From contig NZ_JAQQKV010000001.1 in NCBI RefSeq assembly GCF_028550435.1, forward strand, positions 310,001 through 374,000: a stretch of DNA of 64,000 nucleotides, given 5' to 3'. This DNA comes from Asticcacaulis machinosus. Lineage in GTDB: Bacteria > Pseudomonadota > Alphaproteobacteria > Caulobacterales > Caulobacteraceae. Each line of letters starts with the position of its first letter. The stretch's first letter is position 1. The notes below the pieces were generated by a model, which saw nothing but the letters and a program-made list of their open reading frames with translations, was not told the DNA's origin and did not search any database. Below, piece after piece: positions 9,950 through 20,149 of the stretch. Made by a program: the position numbers and the translations under genes.

Positions 9950-10744
9950 TCAAGCTAACGACAGAAGTTTTTTAGCGGCCGAGGTCACGTTGGACTGTCG
10001 CATAAGGCTTTCACCCACCAGCATTGCACAGGCGCCCGTGGTTTCAAGACGGCTTACATCCTCGACGGTAAATATGCCGCTCTCTGCCACAAGTATATGC
10101 TCCGCACTGACCATTTCTGACAGAACTTCGGTTGTTGATATATCGACCTCAAAAGTTCTTAAATTTCTGTTATTTATGCCAATAAGATTAGATTTAAGTT
10201 TTAAAGCACGATCCATTTCGATGGCGTCATGAACCTCAATCAAAGCATCCATGCCGTAGTGATGTGCGGACGCAACCAAATCTGTGGCCAAGGCGTCATC
10301 CACCATCGCCATGATGACCAAAATAGCATCAGCTCCATAACTGCGTGATTCAGCAACCTGCCAGACATCGACCAGAAATTCTTTGCGAATACAGGGAAGT
10401 TTAACCGCGTCCCGCGCGGCTATAAAATGCGATTCGTGACCCATGAAACTGGGCTCATCCGTCAAAATTGACAGGCAGGACGCGCCGCCTTCGGCATAGG
10501 CCCACGCAAGTTCTGCTGGGTTAAAATCTTCACGTATCAAGCCTTTAGAAGGGCTAGCCTTCTTGATTTCAGCAATCAGGCTCAACGATCCGGGGCGCTT
10601 ATCGGATTTCAGAGCTTTCGCGAAACCTCTTGGAGAGCCAGCCTTCTGAATGCGAGCTTCCAAGTCTGCAATTGATAACGCTTTGCGGCGATGTGACACC
10701 TCTTCACGTTTATAGGTGGCAATTTTTTCTAAAATATCGCTCAT
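9950..10744 (-). CDS. trpC: Indole-3-glycerol-phosphate synthase
   Basis: TrpC closes the indole ring from CdRP in tryptophan synthesis. The 264-residue product is a single-domain beta/alpha barrel, with [10 protein letters not shown] near residue 60, catalytic-lysine blocks such as IRKEFLVD, and [10 protein letters not shown] and LVAESGI in the C-terminal half. It is not fused to TrpF, unlike the E. coli protein. The start overlaps the trpD stop as ATGA (10741-10744), which indicates coupling. It is the last trp gene before lexA. Confidence 0.96.
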   Translation of the reverse strand: MSDILEKIATYKREEVSHRRKALSIADLEARIQKAGSPRGFAKALKSDKRPGSLSLIAEIKKASPSKGLIREDFNPAELAWAYAEGGASCLSILTDEPSFMGHESHFIAARDAVKLPCIRKEFLVDVWQVAESRSYGADAILVIMAMVDDALATDLVASAHHYGMDALIEVHDAIEMDRALKLKSNLIGINNRNLRTFEVDISTTEVLSEMVSAEHILVAESGIFTVEDVSRLETTGACAMLVGESLMRQSNVTSAAKKLLSLA

Positions 10745-11763
10745 GAATTAGTCTCGTTCGTTACTGCCACCAGTGTGTCGAGAGCTTTCCTGGCTTTGCC
10801 GCTGTCTATAACAGCCGCAGCAAGATCGACGCCTTCACGAAGGGTTTCCACACTATCGGCGACTAAAAATGCTGCGGCAGCATTAAGACATACGATATCG
10901 CGGTAGGCTCCCTTGGCGCCGTTCAGCAAATCAGACAGAGCCGCAGCATTCACGTCTGGTGTTCCGCCAGTGATGTCTGACAAAGCTGCGCGCGGTAGTC
11001 CCACGGCTTCGGGTGTGATGGTAAATAAGCGAACCTGACCGTCACGCCATTCCGCGACTTCGGTTTCGCCGGTTGTGGTCAGTTCATCAAGACCGGCACC
11101 GTGCACCGACCAGGCTTTTTCTGCACCTAACATACCCAAGGCGCGCGCAATGGGTTCCACAAACCGGGGAGAGGGAACGCCTACCACCTGACGTTTGGCT
11201 CCCGCGGGATTGGTAAGCGGGCCTAACAGATTGAAAATCGTCCGAAAACCGAGTTGTTGCCGTACCGGGGCAACATGTTTCATCGCTCCATGATGGGCGG
11301 GCGCAAATAAAAAGCAAATGCCAGCCTCATCGAGCGCTTTTTTTTGCTGCTCAATTGTGGCGTCAATATTGACACCCAAGGCTGCCAGTACATCGGCTGT
11401 GCCGGACTTGGAGGTGACGGCACGGTTGCCGTGTTTGGCGACTTTAAGGCCGCCACCCGCTGCGACAAAGCCAGTGGCGGTCGAAATATTAAGCGTATGC
11501 AGACCATCGCCACCCGTACCGCAAACGTCGATAACATCATAATTATGATCTAACCGTTTGGCGGCCGCGCGCATGGCGCGCGCGCAGGCTGTGATTTCGC
11601 TAACCGTTTCACCGCGCAGACGAATGGCAGTTACGGCCGCTGCAATCTGAGCCGGCGTTGGCTCTCCACGTAGACATGCCGCAAAAAAAGATTCCGCATC
11701 ATCTTCGGACAATGTGGCACCATCGGCCAGTTTTGACAGCAGGGGTTTAAACGAATCAGACAT
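10741..11763 (-). CDS. trpD: Anthranilate phosphoribosyltransferase
   Basis: TrpD transfers phosphoribose from PRPP to anthranilate. The product has 340 residues with the PRPP-binding glycine loop [17 protein letters not shown] and the [17 protein letters not shown] block, in the expected order. It overlaps trpG by 8 bases and trpC by 4, so trpG-trpD-trpC read as one tightly coupled unit. Confidence 0.96.
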   Translation of the reverse strand: MSDSFKPLLSKLADGATLSEDDAESFFAACLRGEPTPAQIAAAVTAIRLRGETVSEITACARAMRAAAKRLDHNYDVIDVCGTGGDGLHTLNISTATGFVAAGGGLKVAKHGNRAVTSKSGTADVLAALGVNIDATIEQQKKALDEAGICFLFAPAHHGAMKHVAPVRQQLGFRTIFNLLGPLTNPAGAKRQVVGVPSPRFVEPIARALGMLGAEKAWSVHGAGLDELTTTGETEVAEWRDGQVRLFTITPEAVGLPRAALSDITGGTPDVNAAALSDLLNGAKGAYRDIVCLNAAAAFLVADSVETLREGVDLAAAVIDSGKARKALDTLVAVTNETNS

Positions 11764-12349
11764 ATAGATTGCTACTCGGTATTCCGGCCATGTCTAAGAA
11801 ATTCGCCAGAATTTGATGCCCACCTTCGGTCGCGATCGATTCCGGATGAAACTGCACGCCATGAATAGGGCGCGTTTTGTGTTGAACCCCCATGATTTCA
11901 CCATCTTCGGTCCAGGCTGTAACCTCGAGATCCTGGGGCAGGGTCTCCTGTTTGATGGCCAGAGAATGATAACGTGTTGCGGTAAAAGGATTAGGCAGGT
12001 CTTTGAAAAGACCGATATTATTATGATGAATTTGGCTGGTTTTTCCGTGCATCAGAGTTTTGGCACGGATTACGTCACCGCCAAAAGCCTGACCAATAGC
12101 CTGATGGCCCAGACATACGCCGAGTATAGGCAGATCTTCGGGCGCTGCACGCAAAAGCGGCAGGCAAATACCTGCCTGATCCGGCGCGCATGGGCCAGGC
12201 GACAGTAAAATCGCCTTTGCGCCCATAGCCAGTGCGTCCTGAACGCTTAAAGCGTCATTGCGGAATACCTTCGTCTCTGCCCCAAGTTCAGCCAGATAAT
12301 GGACAAGGTTGTAAGTGAAGCTGTCATAATTATCGATAACCAGGATCAT
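11756..12349 (-). CDS. trpG: Anthranilate synthase glutamine amidotransferase subunit
   Basis: TrpG supplies ammonia from glutamine to TrpE for anthranilate synthesis. The 197-residue class I amidotransferase has the triad Cys79 (GVCLGHQ), His168 and Glu170 (QFHPES). The N terminus [19 protein letters not shown] is typical. It heads the trpGDC unit. Its partner trpE lies about 500 bases upstream on the same strand, separated by a plus-strand gene. A candidate sigma70-type promoter lies at 12373-12401. PabA activity for folate synthesis is also possible, as in other bacteria with one subunit. Confidence 0.95.
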   Translation of the reverse strand: MILVIDNYDSFTYNLVHYLAELGAETKVFRNDALSVQDALAMGAKAILLSPGPCAPDQAGICLPLLRAAPEDLPILGVCLGHQAIGQAFGGDVIRAKTLMHGKTSQIHHNNIGLFKDLPNPFTATRYHSLAIKQETLPQDLEVTAWTEDGEIMGVQHKTRPIHGVQFHPESIATEGGHQILANFLDMAGIPSSNLYV

Positions 12350-12372
12350 CGCGGTCTCCGTAAAGCGTAATC

Positions 12373-12401
12373 TACATAGGATGTAAGCACGCTCACGCCA
12401 A
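12373..12401 (-). promoter_or_regulatory. Candidate promoter of trpGDC
   Basis: On the minus strand TTGGCG (12401-12396) and TATGTA (12378-12373) are spaced by 17 bases, 24 bases or more upstream of the trpG start. The match to sigma70-type consensus is moderate and there is no experimental support. Confidence 0.4.
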
Positions 12402-12404
12402 GTG

Positions 12405-12426
12405 ATAACCGATACAGTACGGTTAT
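12405..12426. repeat. Inverted repeat upstream of trpG
   Basis: ATAACCG (12405-12411) and CGGTTAT (12420-12426) form a 7-bp dyad with an 8-base spacer. It sits just upstream of the candidate trpG promoter and 11 bases before the start of the divergent small membrane protein gene. It could be an operator; it has no T tract that would make it a terminator. Confidence 0.4.
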
Positions 12427-12437
12427 TTCATGTTTAA

Positions 12438-12842
12438 ATGGCCACATATAACTTACGATTCGGACGACCTATGCCAGAAAACCACACCGCTATAGATCAA
12501 CGTGATCCACGCCTTGATAAGGCGCGTAAGTTATTGATACCTATGGCCAAACATGAAGCCTCATTAAGGGAAGCCCTGCTAACTTCGGTAGCCTTTGCCG
12601 CGACTGCGCTCATGCTGGTGTTTGCGATAGTTATGGGGCCGGGGTGGGAGGAGGCTCCGACAATTCAAAAAGCCAACATCGCCCCTGTTATTAAGAAATC
12701 GGCAGTTTCAGCCAATGCCATGATGGTGCAGGTGCCGTCAGAGACGTTCGAATTATCCGCTACGCCTTTGCCAACCGACGGTATTAATGAAGCTGTCCCC
12801 TTGAGTGAGGATGAGCTGTCGGCACATGCAGATACCAAATAA
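12438..12842 (+). CDS. Small single-pass membrane protein of unknown function
   Basis: I do not recognise this 134-residue protein. It has a charged N-terminal stretch (about residues 15-45, including DQRDPRLDKARK), one hydrophobic segment around residues 47-66 (LLTSVAFAATALMLVFAIVM) and a 65-residue low-complexity tail rich in Ala, Pro, Ser and acidic residues. This suggests an inner-membrane anchor with an exported tail. It lies head to head with trpG and ends 8 bases before the convergent trpE stop. An alternative start at 12471 would remove 11 residues. Neither start has a clear ribosome binding site. Codon use resembles its neighbours. Confidence 0.6.
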   Translation: MATYNLRFGRPMPENHTAIDQRDPRLDKARKLLIPMAKHEASLREALLTSVAFAATALMLVFAIVMGPGWEEAPTIQKANIAPVIKKSAVSANAMMVQVPSETFELSATPLPTDGINEAVPLSEDELSAHADTK

Positions 12843-12850
12843 CGGCCTGA

Positions 12851-14341
12851 TCAGACGTAATGCCAGGCTTCAGCAGCGGCACGGATAAGCGCCCCGGCCT
12901 TATGTACCGTCTCATTATACTCGTTCATCGGTACGCTGTCGGCCACAACGCCAGCGCCTGCCTGGACATAGACCTTATTGTCTTTAAACAAGGCGGTACG
13001 CAGTACAATACAGATATCGGTTGAACCGGAACTTGAGATGTAACCTACGCCACCGGCATAGGCGACACCGCGCTTAACATCTTCCAACTCGTCGATAATT
13101 TCCATAGCCCGAACCTTGGGCGCACCGGACAAGGTGCCCGCCGGAAGCGCTGCCAAAAGCGCATCTACCGGATCAAGATCGGCAGGTGTATCGCCTTCCA
13201 CATTGGATACAATGTGCATAACGTGGCTATAGCGTTCGATCGAGAAGCGCTCCGTGACACGGACGGTTGCGGGTTTGGCAACACGCCCCACATCATTCCG
13301 GCCCAGATCAAGCAGCATAAGATGCTCAGCAATCTCTTTAGGATCAGCCAGAAGTTCTTGTTCTAATGCCTTGTCTTCCTGAACGGTTTTCCCCCGTGGC
13401 CGAGTTCCGGCAATCGGGCGTATAGTCAGTTTTCCATCGCGGATACGCACCAGTATTTCAGGGCTGGAGCCCGCCATCTGGAAATTGCCAAAATCGAGAT
13501 AGAACAGATATGGCGAAGGATTTTGACGGCGCAATGATCTGTAAAAAGCAAACGGATCAACCTCAAACGGCGCCTCAAACCTGTGACTTGGAACCACCTG
13601 AAATATATCGCCGGCACCGATATAGTCTTTTGAACGCTCGACCATGTCACAGTATTTCTGCGGACTCGTAGGTGAAGTTAGAGCTGGTTGAACGCGCGTT
13701 TGCGGTTCGTCGCGACTGGGGAGGGCGACCCGCAGATCAGTTTCGACCTGATCAATCCTTGCAACCGCATCATTATATGCTTCAGCAGAAGCTCTGCCAT
13801 CCGGCCAGACCGGGCTGGCAATCAGGATTTCGTTCGACACATTATCGAATACGCAAATTACCGAAGGACGCACGACAACAGCATCAGGTAATCCTAACGG
13901 ATCAGGATTGGATAGCCCTAAAGGCTCCATAAGGCGAATGAGGTCGTATCCGAACACGCCGAAAAGGCCAGAAACCATCGGCGGTAAATCTGCCGGAATA
14001 TCCATGCGATTGGCTCGAACTAAAGCCCGAAGTGACTCAAGTGTTGGTGAAGATTCTGCCGTATATTCACCTTTGGCAATGGCATCACCCACAGCCAGTT
14101 CGGCCTTATCGCCAAAGCAGCGCCACACCAGATCAGGCTTAAGCGTTATTATGGAGTAGCGGCCTTTCAGCGCCCCCCCCTCGACCGACTCGAACAGGAA
14201 TGCAAAATTGCGATCCTTGGCCAGCTTCAGGTAGGCAGAGACCGGTGTTTCCAGATCATCAACCAGACGGCGGCAAACGACGTGCGGCTGTCCGGCTTCA
14301 TAATCCTCGCGGAAGGCCGCTTCATGGCTTAAGGCACTCAT
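12851..14341 (-). CDS. trpE: Anthranilate synthase component I
   Basis: TrpE makes anthranilate from chorismate with ammonia from TrpG. The product is 496 residues. The N-terminal half carries the feedback-site element FLFESVEGG. The chorismate-binding half has PIAGTRPRGKT, LDLGRNDVGRV and, near the C terminus, YAGGVGYISSSG with VQAGAGVVADS. The frame is open upstream to 14374, but the ATG at 14341 lies one base after the ppiD-like stop and gives the family N terminus. There is no room for a trp leader-peptide attenuator directly ahead of it, so it is probably read through from the chaperone gene. Confidence 0.95.
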   Translation of the reverse strand: MSALSHEAAFREDYEAGQPHVVCRRLVDDLETPVSAYLKLAKDRNFAFLFESVEGGALKGRYSIITLKPDLVWRCFGDKAELAVGDAIAKGEYTAESSPTLESLRALVRANRMDIPADLPPMVSGLFGVFGYDLIRLMEPLGLSNPDPLGLPDAVVVRPSVICVFDNVSNEILIASPVWPDGRASAEAYNDAVARIDQVETDLRVALPSRDEPQTRVQPALTSPTSPQKYCDMVERSKDYIGAGDIFQVVPSHRFEAPFEVDPFAFYRSLRRQNPSPYLFYLDFGNFQMAGSSPEILVRIRDGKLTIRPIAGTRPRGKTVQEDKALEQELLADPKEIAEHLMLLDLGRNDVGRVAKPATVRVTERFSIERYSHVMHIVSNVEGDTPADLDPVDALLAALPAGTLSGAPKVRAMEIIDELEDVKRGVAYAGGVGYISSSGSTDICIVLRTALFKDNKVYVQAGAGVVADSVPMNEYNETVHKAGALIRAAAEAWHYV

Positions 14342-14342
14342 C

Positions 14343-16268
14343 TTATTTCTTTTCAGGCGTAGCCGGCGTCGCATCCGTTTTAGCGGGAGGCGTAACCCCC
14401 AGCGCGCGGATGGCGGTTTGCGGATAGGTTTTTGTTTTCAAAAGCGTACGGGTAGATGTGCGTGACATGTCCTCTACGTCCCGGAACGTGGCTTGTGTCA
14501 GGCCACGTTGCGCCAGAACCGAGTTGACATTGGCCAAGCTGGCTTCCGGGGCCGTAATTGTATCGACCCGACCTATAACATAGGCGTATTCACTCGCCTG
14601 AGCGCTAAAGGTTTCACCTTTTTTGGCTGAAAACACACGGGCGGCAATTTGAGGTCCGACCTTTTGCTGCCCCGTCTGGCGGTCAAGTCCTTTGACAGCC
14701 TCAACCGGAGCCTTGACTGATTCGGCAACCGTGTTGAAATTCTCACCTTTACGCAGGCGTTCAGTAACGGAATCGGCCTTTATACGGACGGCATCCATCA
14801 TTTTTTGCTGCATGTAGGCCTGAACCATTTGCGGCTTTACCTGATCAAGCGTTGGGACTTCGGATGGAGCGATTTCGTTTACACGTACAGCGAAATATTC
14901 ACCATTACCCAGTTCCTGAACCTCAGACTCACCACCCTTTGGCTGGTCGAAGGCAACTTTGATGACCTGAGCAAACTGCGCATAATTCTGGCCATTAATC
15001 GCCTGACCTTCGGCCGTCATAGGCGGCAAGTCGGCGATGTTGAGGTTCAGTTTTTTCGCGGCTGCTTCGATGCTGTCACCTGCCGCGCGCGCCTTTTCAA
15101 ACGCTTCGACGCGCTCGTAAACGACTTCTGTAGCCTTTTCCTGACGATATTCTTCGGTAAGCTGGGCTTTCACGGCATCAAAGCTTGGGACTGAACCTGC
15201 GGTAATGCCTGTAACTTTTAAAATCGCAAAACCCAGATCCCCCTGGATAGGAGCGGATACGGCACCTTGCGCCAAAGCAAAAGCCGCATCGGCAATCTTT
15301 TTGTCTGGAATCGCCGTCTTGGGTTTATTGTCATAGACAAGCACTTGCCCGCCTGATGCCTTAGCTGCCACTTCGGGCGACTGGCCAGCTTTGAGAGCGG
15401 CTTCGGCCGCAGACGCTGACTTTGCATCCTTAGCTGAAATCTGAATAAGCGTACGGGTTTCAGCTTGCGACATCGTATCGCGCTTGAACTCATAACGCTT
15501 TTTCAATTCAGCCTCATCAACAGCTATTGATGCCATCAAGTCTTTTGGCGCAAAGGTAACCAGTGAAAACTGACGGAATTCAGGCCGACGCAAACGTTCT
15601 TTGTTTTCATTATAAAATGCGGTGAGTTGTGCGTCGTTAGGTTGTGCGGGCTGTTCGACATTGGCTGGCGACAGAATAAACAGGCTGACATCACGGTTTT
15701 CCATGCCATAGGCTGCCGCCAGGGCACCATACACACGTGGCAGCTTCATCCCGGCCGCTGCAGCATTTCCAAAATGATTAGCGGCAATGTCATCACGAAT
15801 TAACTGCTCGAATTTTGTATTCGTCAGCCCTTGCTGACCCAAAAACTGGGTATACTTATCTTCATCAAAGCGGTTGGTGATGGAATCGAAAAACATCGGG
15901 TATTTGCGAAGTTGATCAACGACCATCTTGGCCGATGGCTTGATGCCTGACTTTTCAAGATATGACGACAGCGATTCCATGCTGGCCATTTCTTCAAGCA
16001 GACGAACGTGAAGTCCCTGGTTTACAGCATCTTCGTTAGTGATGGTCTGACCGGATTCCTGCTGGACATTCTTTTTATAGTTGTCAAAAGCCTGAGTGTA
16101 ATCCTGCGCGCTGACCTCGCGGGCACCGGCCTTAATCACGCTGTTCCCGCTGGCTGCAGATAAAACATCAAGCTGGCTACCGCCAACGACAACAAAGCTT
16201 AGCGCTAAAATTCCCATGAGAATCTTAAACGTCCAGGTCTTGGTGAAAGCGCGAAACCCGTTGATCAT
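14343..16268 (-). CDS. ppiD: PpiD-like periplasmic folding chaperone (SurA_N / parvulin)
   Basis: This is an inner-membrane-anchored periplasmic chaperone of the PpiD family that assists outer-membrane protein folding. The 641-residue product has a short cytoplasmic N terminus, one membrane helix (about residues 14-33), a SurA-N-like helical region to about 180 and a parvulin-like domain around 260-370, ending in a region with several helices and a Pro/Ala/Lys tail. Parvulin domains in PpiD proteins are often inactive, and I cannot judge activity here. The gene sits directly upstream of trpE, an arrangement I recall from Caulobacter relatives. The start is ATG at 16268, divergent from tpiA. 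Confidence 0.85.
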   Translation of the reverse strand: MINGFRAFTKTWTFKILMGILALSFVVVGGSQLDVLSAASGNSVIKAGAREVSAQDYTQAFDNYKKNVQQESGQTITNEDAVNQGLHVRLLEEMASMESLSSYLEKSGIKPSAKMVVDQLRKYPMFFDSITNRFDEDKYTQFLGQQGLTNTKFEQLIRDDIAANHFGNAAAAGMKLPRVYGALAAAYGMENRDVSLFILSPANVEQPAQPNDAQLTAFYNENKERLRRPEFRQFSLVTFAPKDLMASIAVDEAELKKRYEFKRDTMSQAETRTLIQISAKDAKSASAAEAALKAGQSPEVAAKASGGQVLVYDNKPKTAIPDKKIADAAFALAQGAVSAPIQGDLGFAILKVTGITAGSVPSFDAVKAQLTEEYRQEKATEVVYERVEAFEKARAAGDSIEAAAKKLNLNIADLPPMTAEGQAINGQNYAQFAQVIKVAFDQPKGGESEVQELGNGEYFAVRVNEIAPSEVPTLDQVKPQMVQAYMQQKMMDAVRIKADSVTERLRKGENFNTVAESVKAPVEAVKGLDRQTGQQKVGPQIAARVFSAKKGETFSAQASEYAYVIGRVDTITAPEASLANVNSVLAQRGLTQATFRDVEDMSRTSTRTLLKTKTYPQTAIRALGVTPPAKTDATPATPEKK

Positions 16269-16507
16269 AAAAACAGCGACCTTAAAAAATGTGCGATATG
16301 TCCAAAAGCGTATGTCACGCTATTCCATATCGGGAAACGTAGTGGCCGTGATATAAAGGAGGAAGTGCGGCGGATTCAAGACAGTTTTTGCCAATAGCCC
16401 CAAAAGCGACCGCGCGATTTGATTTGTAACAATAGGAATTTATTTGTTTGCCTGTTTTTAAGCCTTTTGGCCTTTAATTGCTGCACCTGCTAATTTAAAG
16501 ATATTTC

Positions 16508-17251
16508 ATGACCTCGCAAACTTTGATTGCCGGTAACTGGAAGATGAATGGGCTCCTGTCATCGATTGACGAAGTCCGCGCCGTTGCCGAGGGTAGTTGT
16601 GACAACGCTGTCAGAATTGCTATATTTCCACCATACACTTTAATACATCCTATTTCTCAGATTTTGGGCCATGACAGCCGTGTAGTCTTGGGTGGACAAG
16701 ACTGTCATTATGAAGACTATGGTGCCTATACTGGTGATGTGTCCGCGCACCAGCTTTATGATGCTGGCGCCAGAATGGTAATACTTGGTCATTCTGAACG
16801 ACGTCACGGCCACAAAGAACCTTGCGAAACTGTAGCGCTGAAAGTTTGCGCAGCTCTGAACGCTGGACTTGAGCCGATCATTTGCATTGGAGAAACACTA
16901 GAGCAGCGCAAAGAAGGGCTGACACACGCTGTCTTGTCCAAGCAGTTGCGCGATAGTTTACCGGATGACCTTATGGGCAAGGCTTTCCACGTAGCGTATG
17001 AGCCGGTATGGGCAATCGGCACAGGTATGATTGCTACTGATGATCAGATTGTGGATGCGTTTTCCTTAATAAGGCGCGTTATTTCAGAGCGCTTTGGTAC
17101 TGATTTTAAACCACATTTGCTTTACGGTGGCTCAGTTAAACCCGACAATGCTGTCGACGTTCTCAAATTGGATGGCGTGGGCGGAGCCCTTGTTGGTGGC
17201 GCCTCTCTTAAAGCCAAAGACTTCCTGAAGATTATTCGCGCGGCCCCTTAA
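16508..17251 (+). CDS. tpiA: Triosephosphate isomerase
   Basis: This enzyme interconverts dihydroxyacetone phosphate and glyceraldehyde-3-phosphate. The 247-residue product contains the whole catalytic set: Asn10 and Lys12 (AGNWKMNG), His95 (VILGHSERR) and Glu165 (AYEPVWAIGTG), with the phosphate loop YGGSVKPDNA and GALVGGASL near the C terminus. It is divergent from the ppiD-like gene across a 239-base gap in which I see no convincing operator. secG follows after 133 bases. Confidence 0.97.
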   Translation: MTSQTLIAGNWKMNGLLSSIDEVRAVAEGSCDNAVRIAIFPPYTLIHPISQILGHDSRVVLGGQDCHYEDYGAYTGDVSAHQLYDAGARMVILGHSERRHGHKEPCETVALKVCAALNAGLEPIICIGETLEQRKEGLTHAVLSKQLRDSLPDDLMGKAFHVAYEPVWAIGTGMIATDDQIVDAFSLIRRVISERFGTDFKPHLLYGGSVKPDNAVDVLKLDGVGGALVGGASLKAKDFLKIIRAAP

Positions 17252-17384
17252 TCGCAGCCTCAGGGTCATAAAACTGTTGTCAGGCCTGTTTCCGCTCTGG
17301 AAAAATTCCCGCGGCGGTGCTAATGGGCGCAGGATTGCGCGCTCACATGTGCTGCGGGCGGCGCCTAGGGATTAAGATAAACTC

Positions 17385-17912
17385 ATGCTTTTTGGTATTT
17401 TGCTTACCGTTCAGATCATCATCTGTCTCGCACTGGTCGGTTTGGTTCTGATTCAGCGTTCAGAAGGCGGAGCCTTGGGAATGGGCGGAAGTCCATCCGG
17501 GTTTATGTCGGCACGTGGTGCCGGTAACTTCCTGACACGGGCGACCTCTATTCTGGCGATCCTGTTTTTTGCCAATTCGATTGGTCTGACGATTGTGGGC
17601 AACATGACGCAGCGTGGCACTTCGGTCATCGACCAGGTGGGTGAGGGCAATATTAATCTGGATGCCTCTAATTTGCCGGCGGCTACGGCACCGGCTACGG
17701 GGGGAGCCGCCACGTCAGCGGCAGCGCCATCGCTTACTGAATTGCCGCGGCCAAGTGCTCAGGTCGTCACGCCGCCTGTGGCAACTCAATCGGCTCCGCG
17801 CCCGACTGTGACCGCACCGGCAGCCAGGCCTGCTGCACCCGCGCAAGCTACACCGGCTTCGGCAACCACTTCATCTGCCAATGACCCGATCGCGACTCAG
17901 CCCGCTCAGTAG
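17385..17912 (+). CDS. secG: Preprotein translocase subunit SecG
   Basis: SecG is the small helper subunit of the SecYEG channel. The first 75 residues hold the two membrane helices and the conserved cytoplasmic block LIQRSEGGALGMGGSPSGF. After this the protein continues with a roughly 90-residue tail of Ala, Pro, Thr and Ser, making 175 residues against about 110 in E. coli. Such tails occur in other alphaproteobacteria. The order tpiA-secG-pyrG is common in the class. Confidence 0.93.
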   Translation: MLFGILLTVQIIICLALVGLVLIQRSEGGALGMGGSPSGFMSARGAGNFLTRATSILAILFFANSIGLTIVGNMTQRGTSVIDQVGEGNINLDASNLPAATAPATGGAATSAAAPSLTELPRPSAQVVTPPVATQSAPRPTVTAPAARPAAPAQATPASATTSSANDPIATQPAQ

Positions 17913-17942
17913 TTATCGGCGACGTTGAACTTAAATTTTTGA

Positions 17943-17977
17943 AGTGGCTCATTATTGATAATTTTGGGCCGCTTTTT
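17943..17977 (+). terminator. Possible terminator between secG and pyrG
   Basis: AGTGGC (17943-17948) pairs with GCCGCT (17968-17973), with a nested ATTAT/ATAAT pair inside, and TTTTCTT follows. The stem is short and contains one G-U pair. It could be a terminator after secG or a weak attenuator before pyrG. Confidence 0.4.
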
Positions 17978-18001
17978 CTTTGTAATATTTCTAAGAGTTA
18001 A

Positions 18002-19663
<1,662 letters not shown>

Positions 19664-19676
19664 TGGGAGAAAAAAT

Positions 19677-20060
19677 ATGCGTCAGCTAGTCTCATCAGGG
19701 TCACCCTTTGAAGGTGAAATCGGCTTTTCCCGTGCCGTTCGTTCGGGAAACCGCATCGAAGTATCAGGAACCGCTCCAATTCGCGATGGTAAAACGGCGG
19801 GTATTGGTGATGCCTATGAACAGACCAAAGCGTGTCTGGAAATCATTATCAAGGCCGTTGAAGCGGCTGGCGGTGAAGCCTCTGATATTATCCGTACCCG
19901 CACATTCATCACGGATATGTCGCTGTGGAAGCAGGCCGCACGGGCGCACGGTGAAATCTTTGGGGATATTCGTCCCGCGTCATCCTTTATAGGCACAAAT
20001 GCTTTGATAAATCCGGAATGGCTGGTGGAAATTGAAGCCTCGGCTGAAATTGAAGGATAA
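19677..20060 (+). CDS. Rid-family (YjgF/RutC-like) protein, atypical
   Basis: This is a 127-residue member of the Rid/YjgF fold, small trimeric proteins of which some hydrolyse reactive imines. The central RTRTFITDMSLWKQAARAH and the C-terminal VEIEASAEIEG are typical. The position that holds the substrate-binding Arg in true RidA (PAR) reads PAS here, in IRPASSFIGTNAL, so deaminase activity is doubtful. This resembles the Rid subgroups that lack the Arg. GGGAGA lies six bases before the ATG. It is tightly downstream of pyrG and is closed by a strong terminator. Confidence 0.85.
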   Translation: MRQLVSSGSPFEGEIGFSRAVRSGNRIEVSGTAPIRDGKTAGIGDAYEQTKACLEIIIKAVEAAGGEASDIIRTRTFITDMSLWKQAARAHGEIFGDIRPASSFIGTNALINPEWLVEIEASAEIEG

Positions 20061-20072
20061 GAGTGATCTATT

Positions 20073-20107
20073 AAAAAAAACGGGCCCCATCGGAGCCCGT
20101 TTTTTTT
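20073..20107. terminator. Bidirectional terminator between Rid gene and autotransporter
   Basis: CGGGC (20081-20085) pairs with GCCCG (20095-20099), with a further pair of C-G steps inside, flanked by eight A on the left and eight T on the right. This is a classic intrinsic terminator that can work in both directions. Confidence 0.92.
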
Positions 20108-20112
20108 ATGTC

Positions 20113-20141
20113 GAATAAAGGGCGGCTCGTGAAAGCCGCCC
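20113..20141 (-). terminator. Terminator of the autotransporter gene
   Basis: GGGCGGCT (20120-20127) and AGCCGCCC (20134-20141) form a perfect 8-bp stem with a 6-base loop, nine bases past the autotransporter stop. On the minus strand it is followed by TTTATT. With the preceding hairpin it makes a double stop. Confidence 0.75.
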
Positions 20142-20149
20142 ATTTTGTT

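Noticed and set aside
14330-14345. Search for a Trp leader peptide and attenuator before trpE
   Set aside because: trpE begins one base after the ppiD-like stop, leaving no room for a leader in that position.
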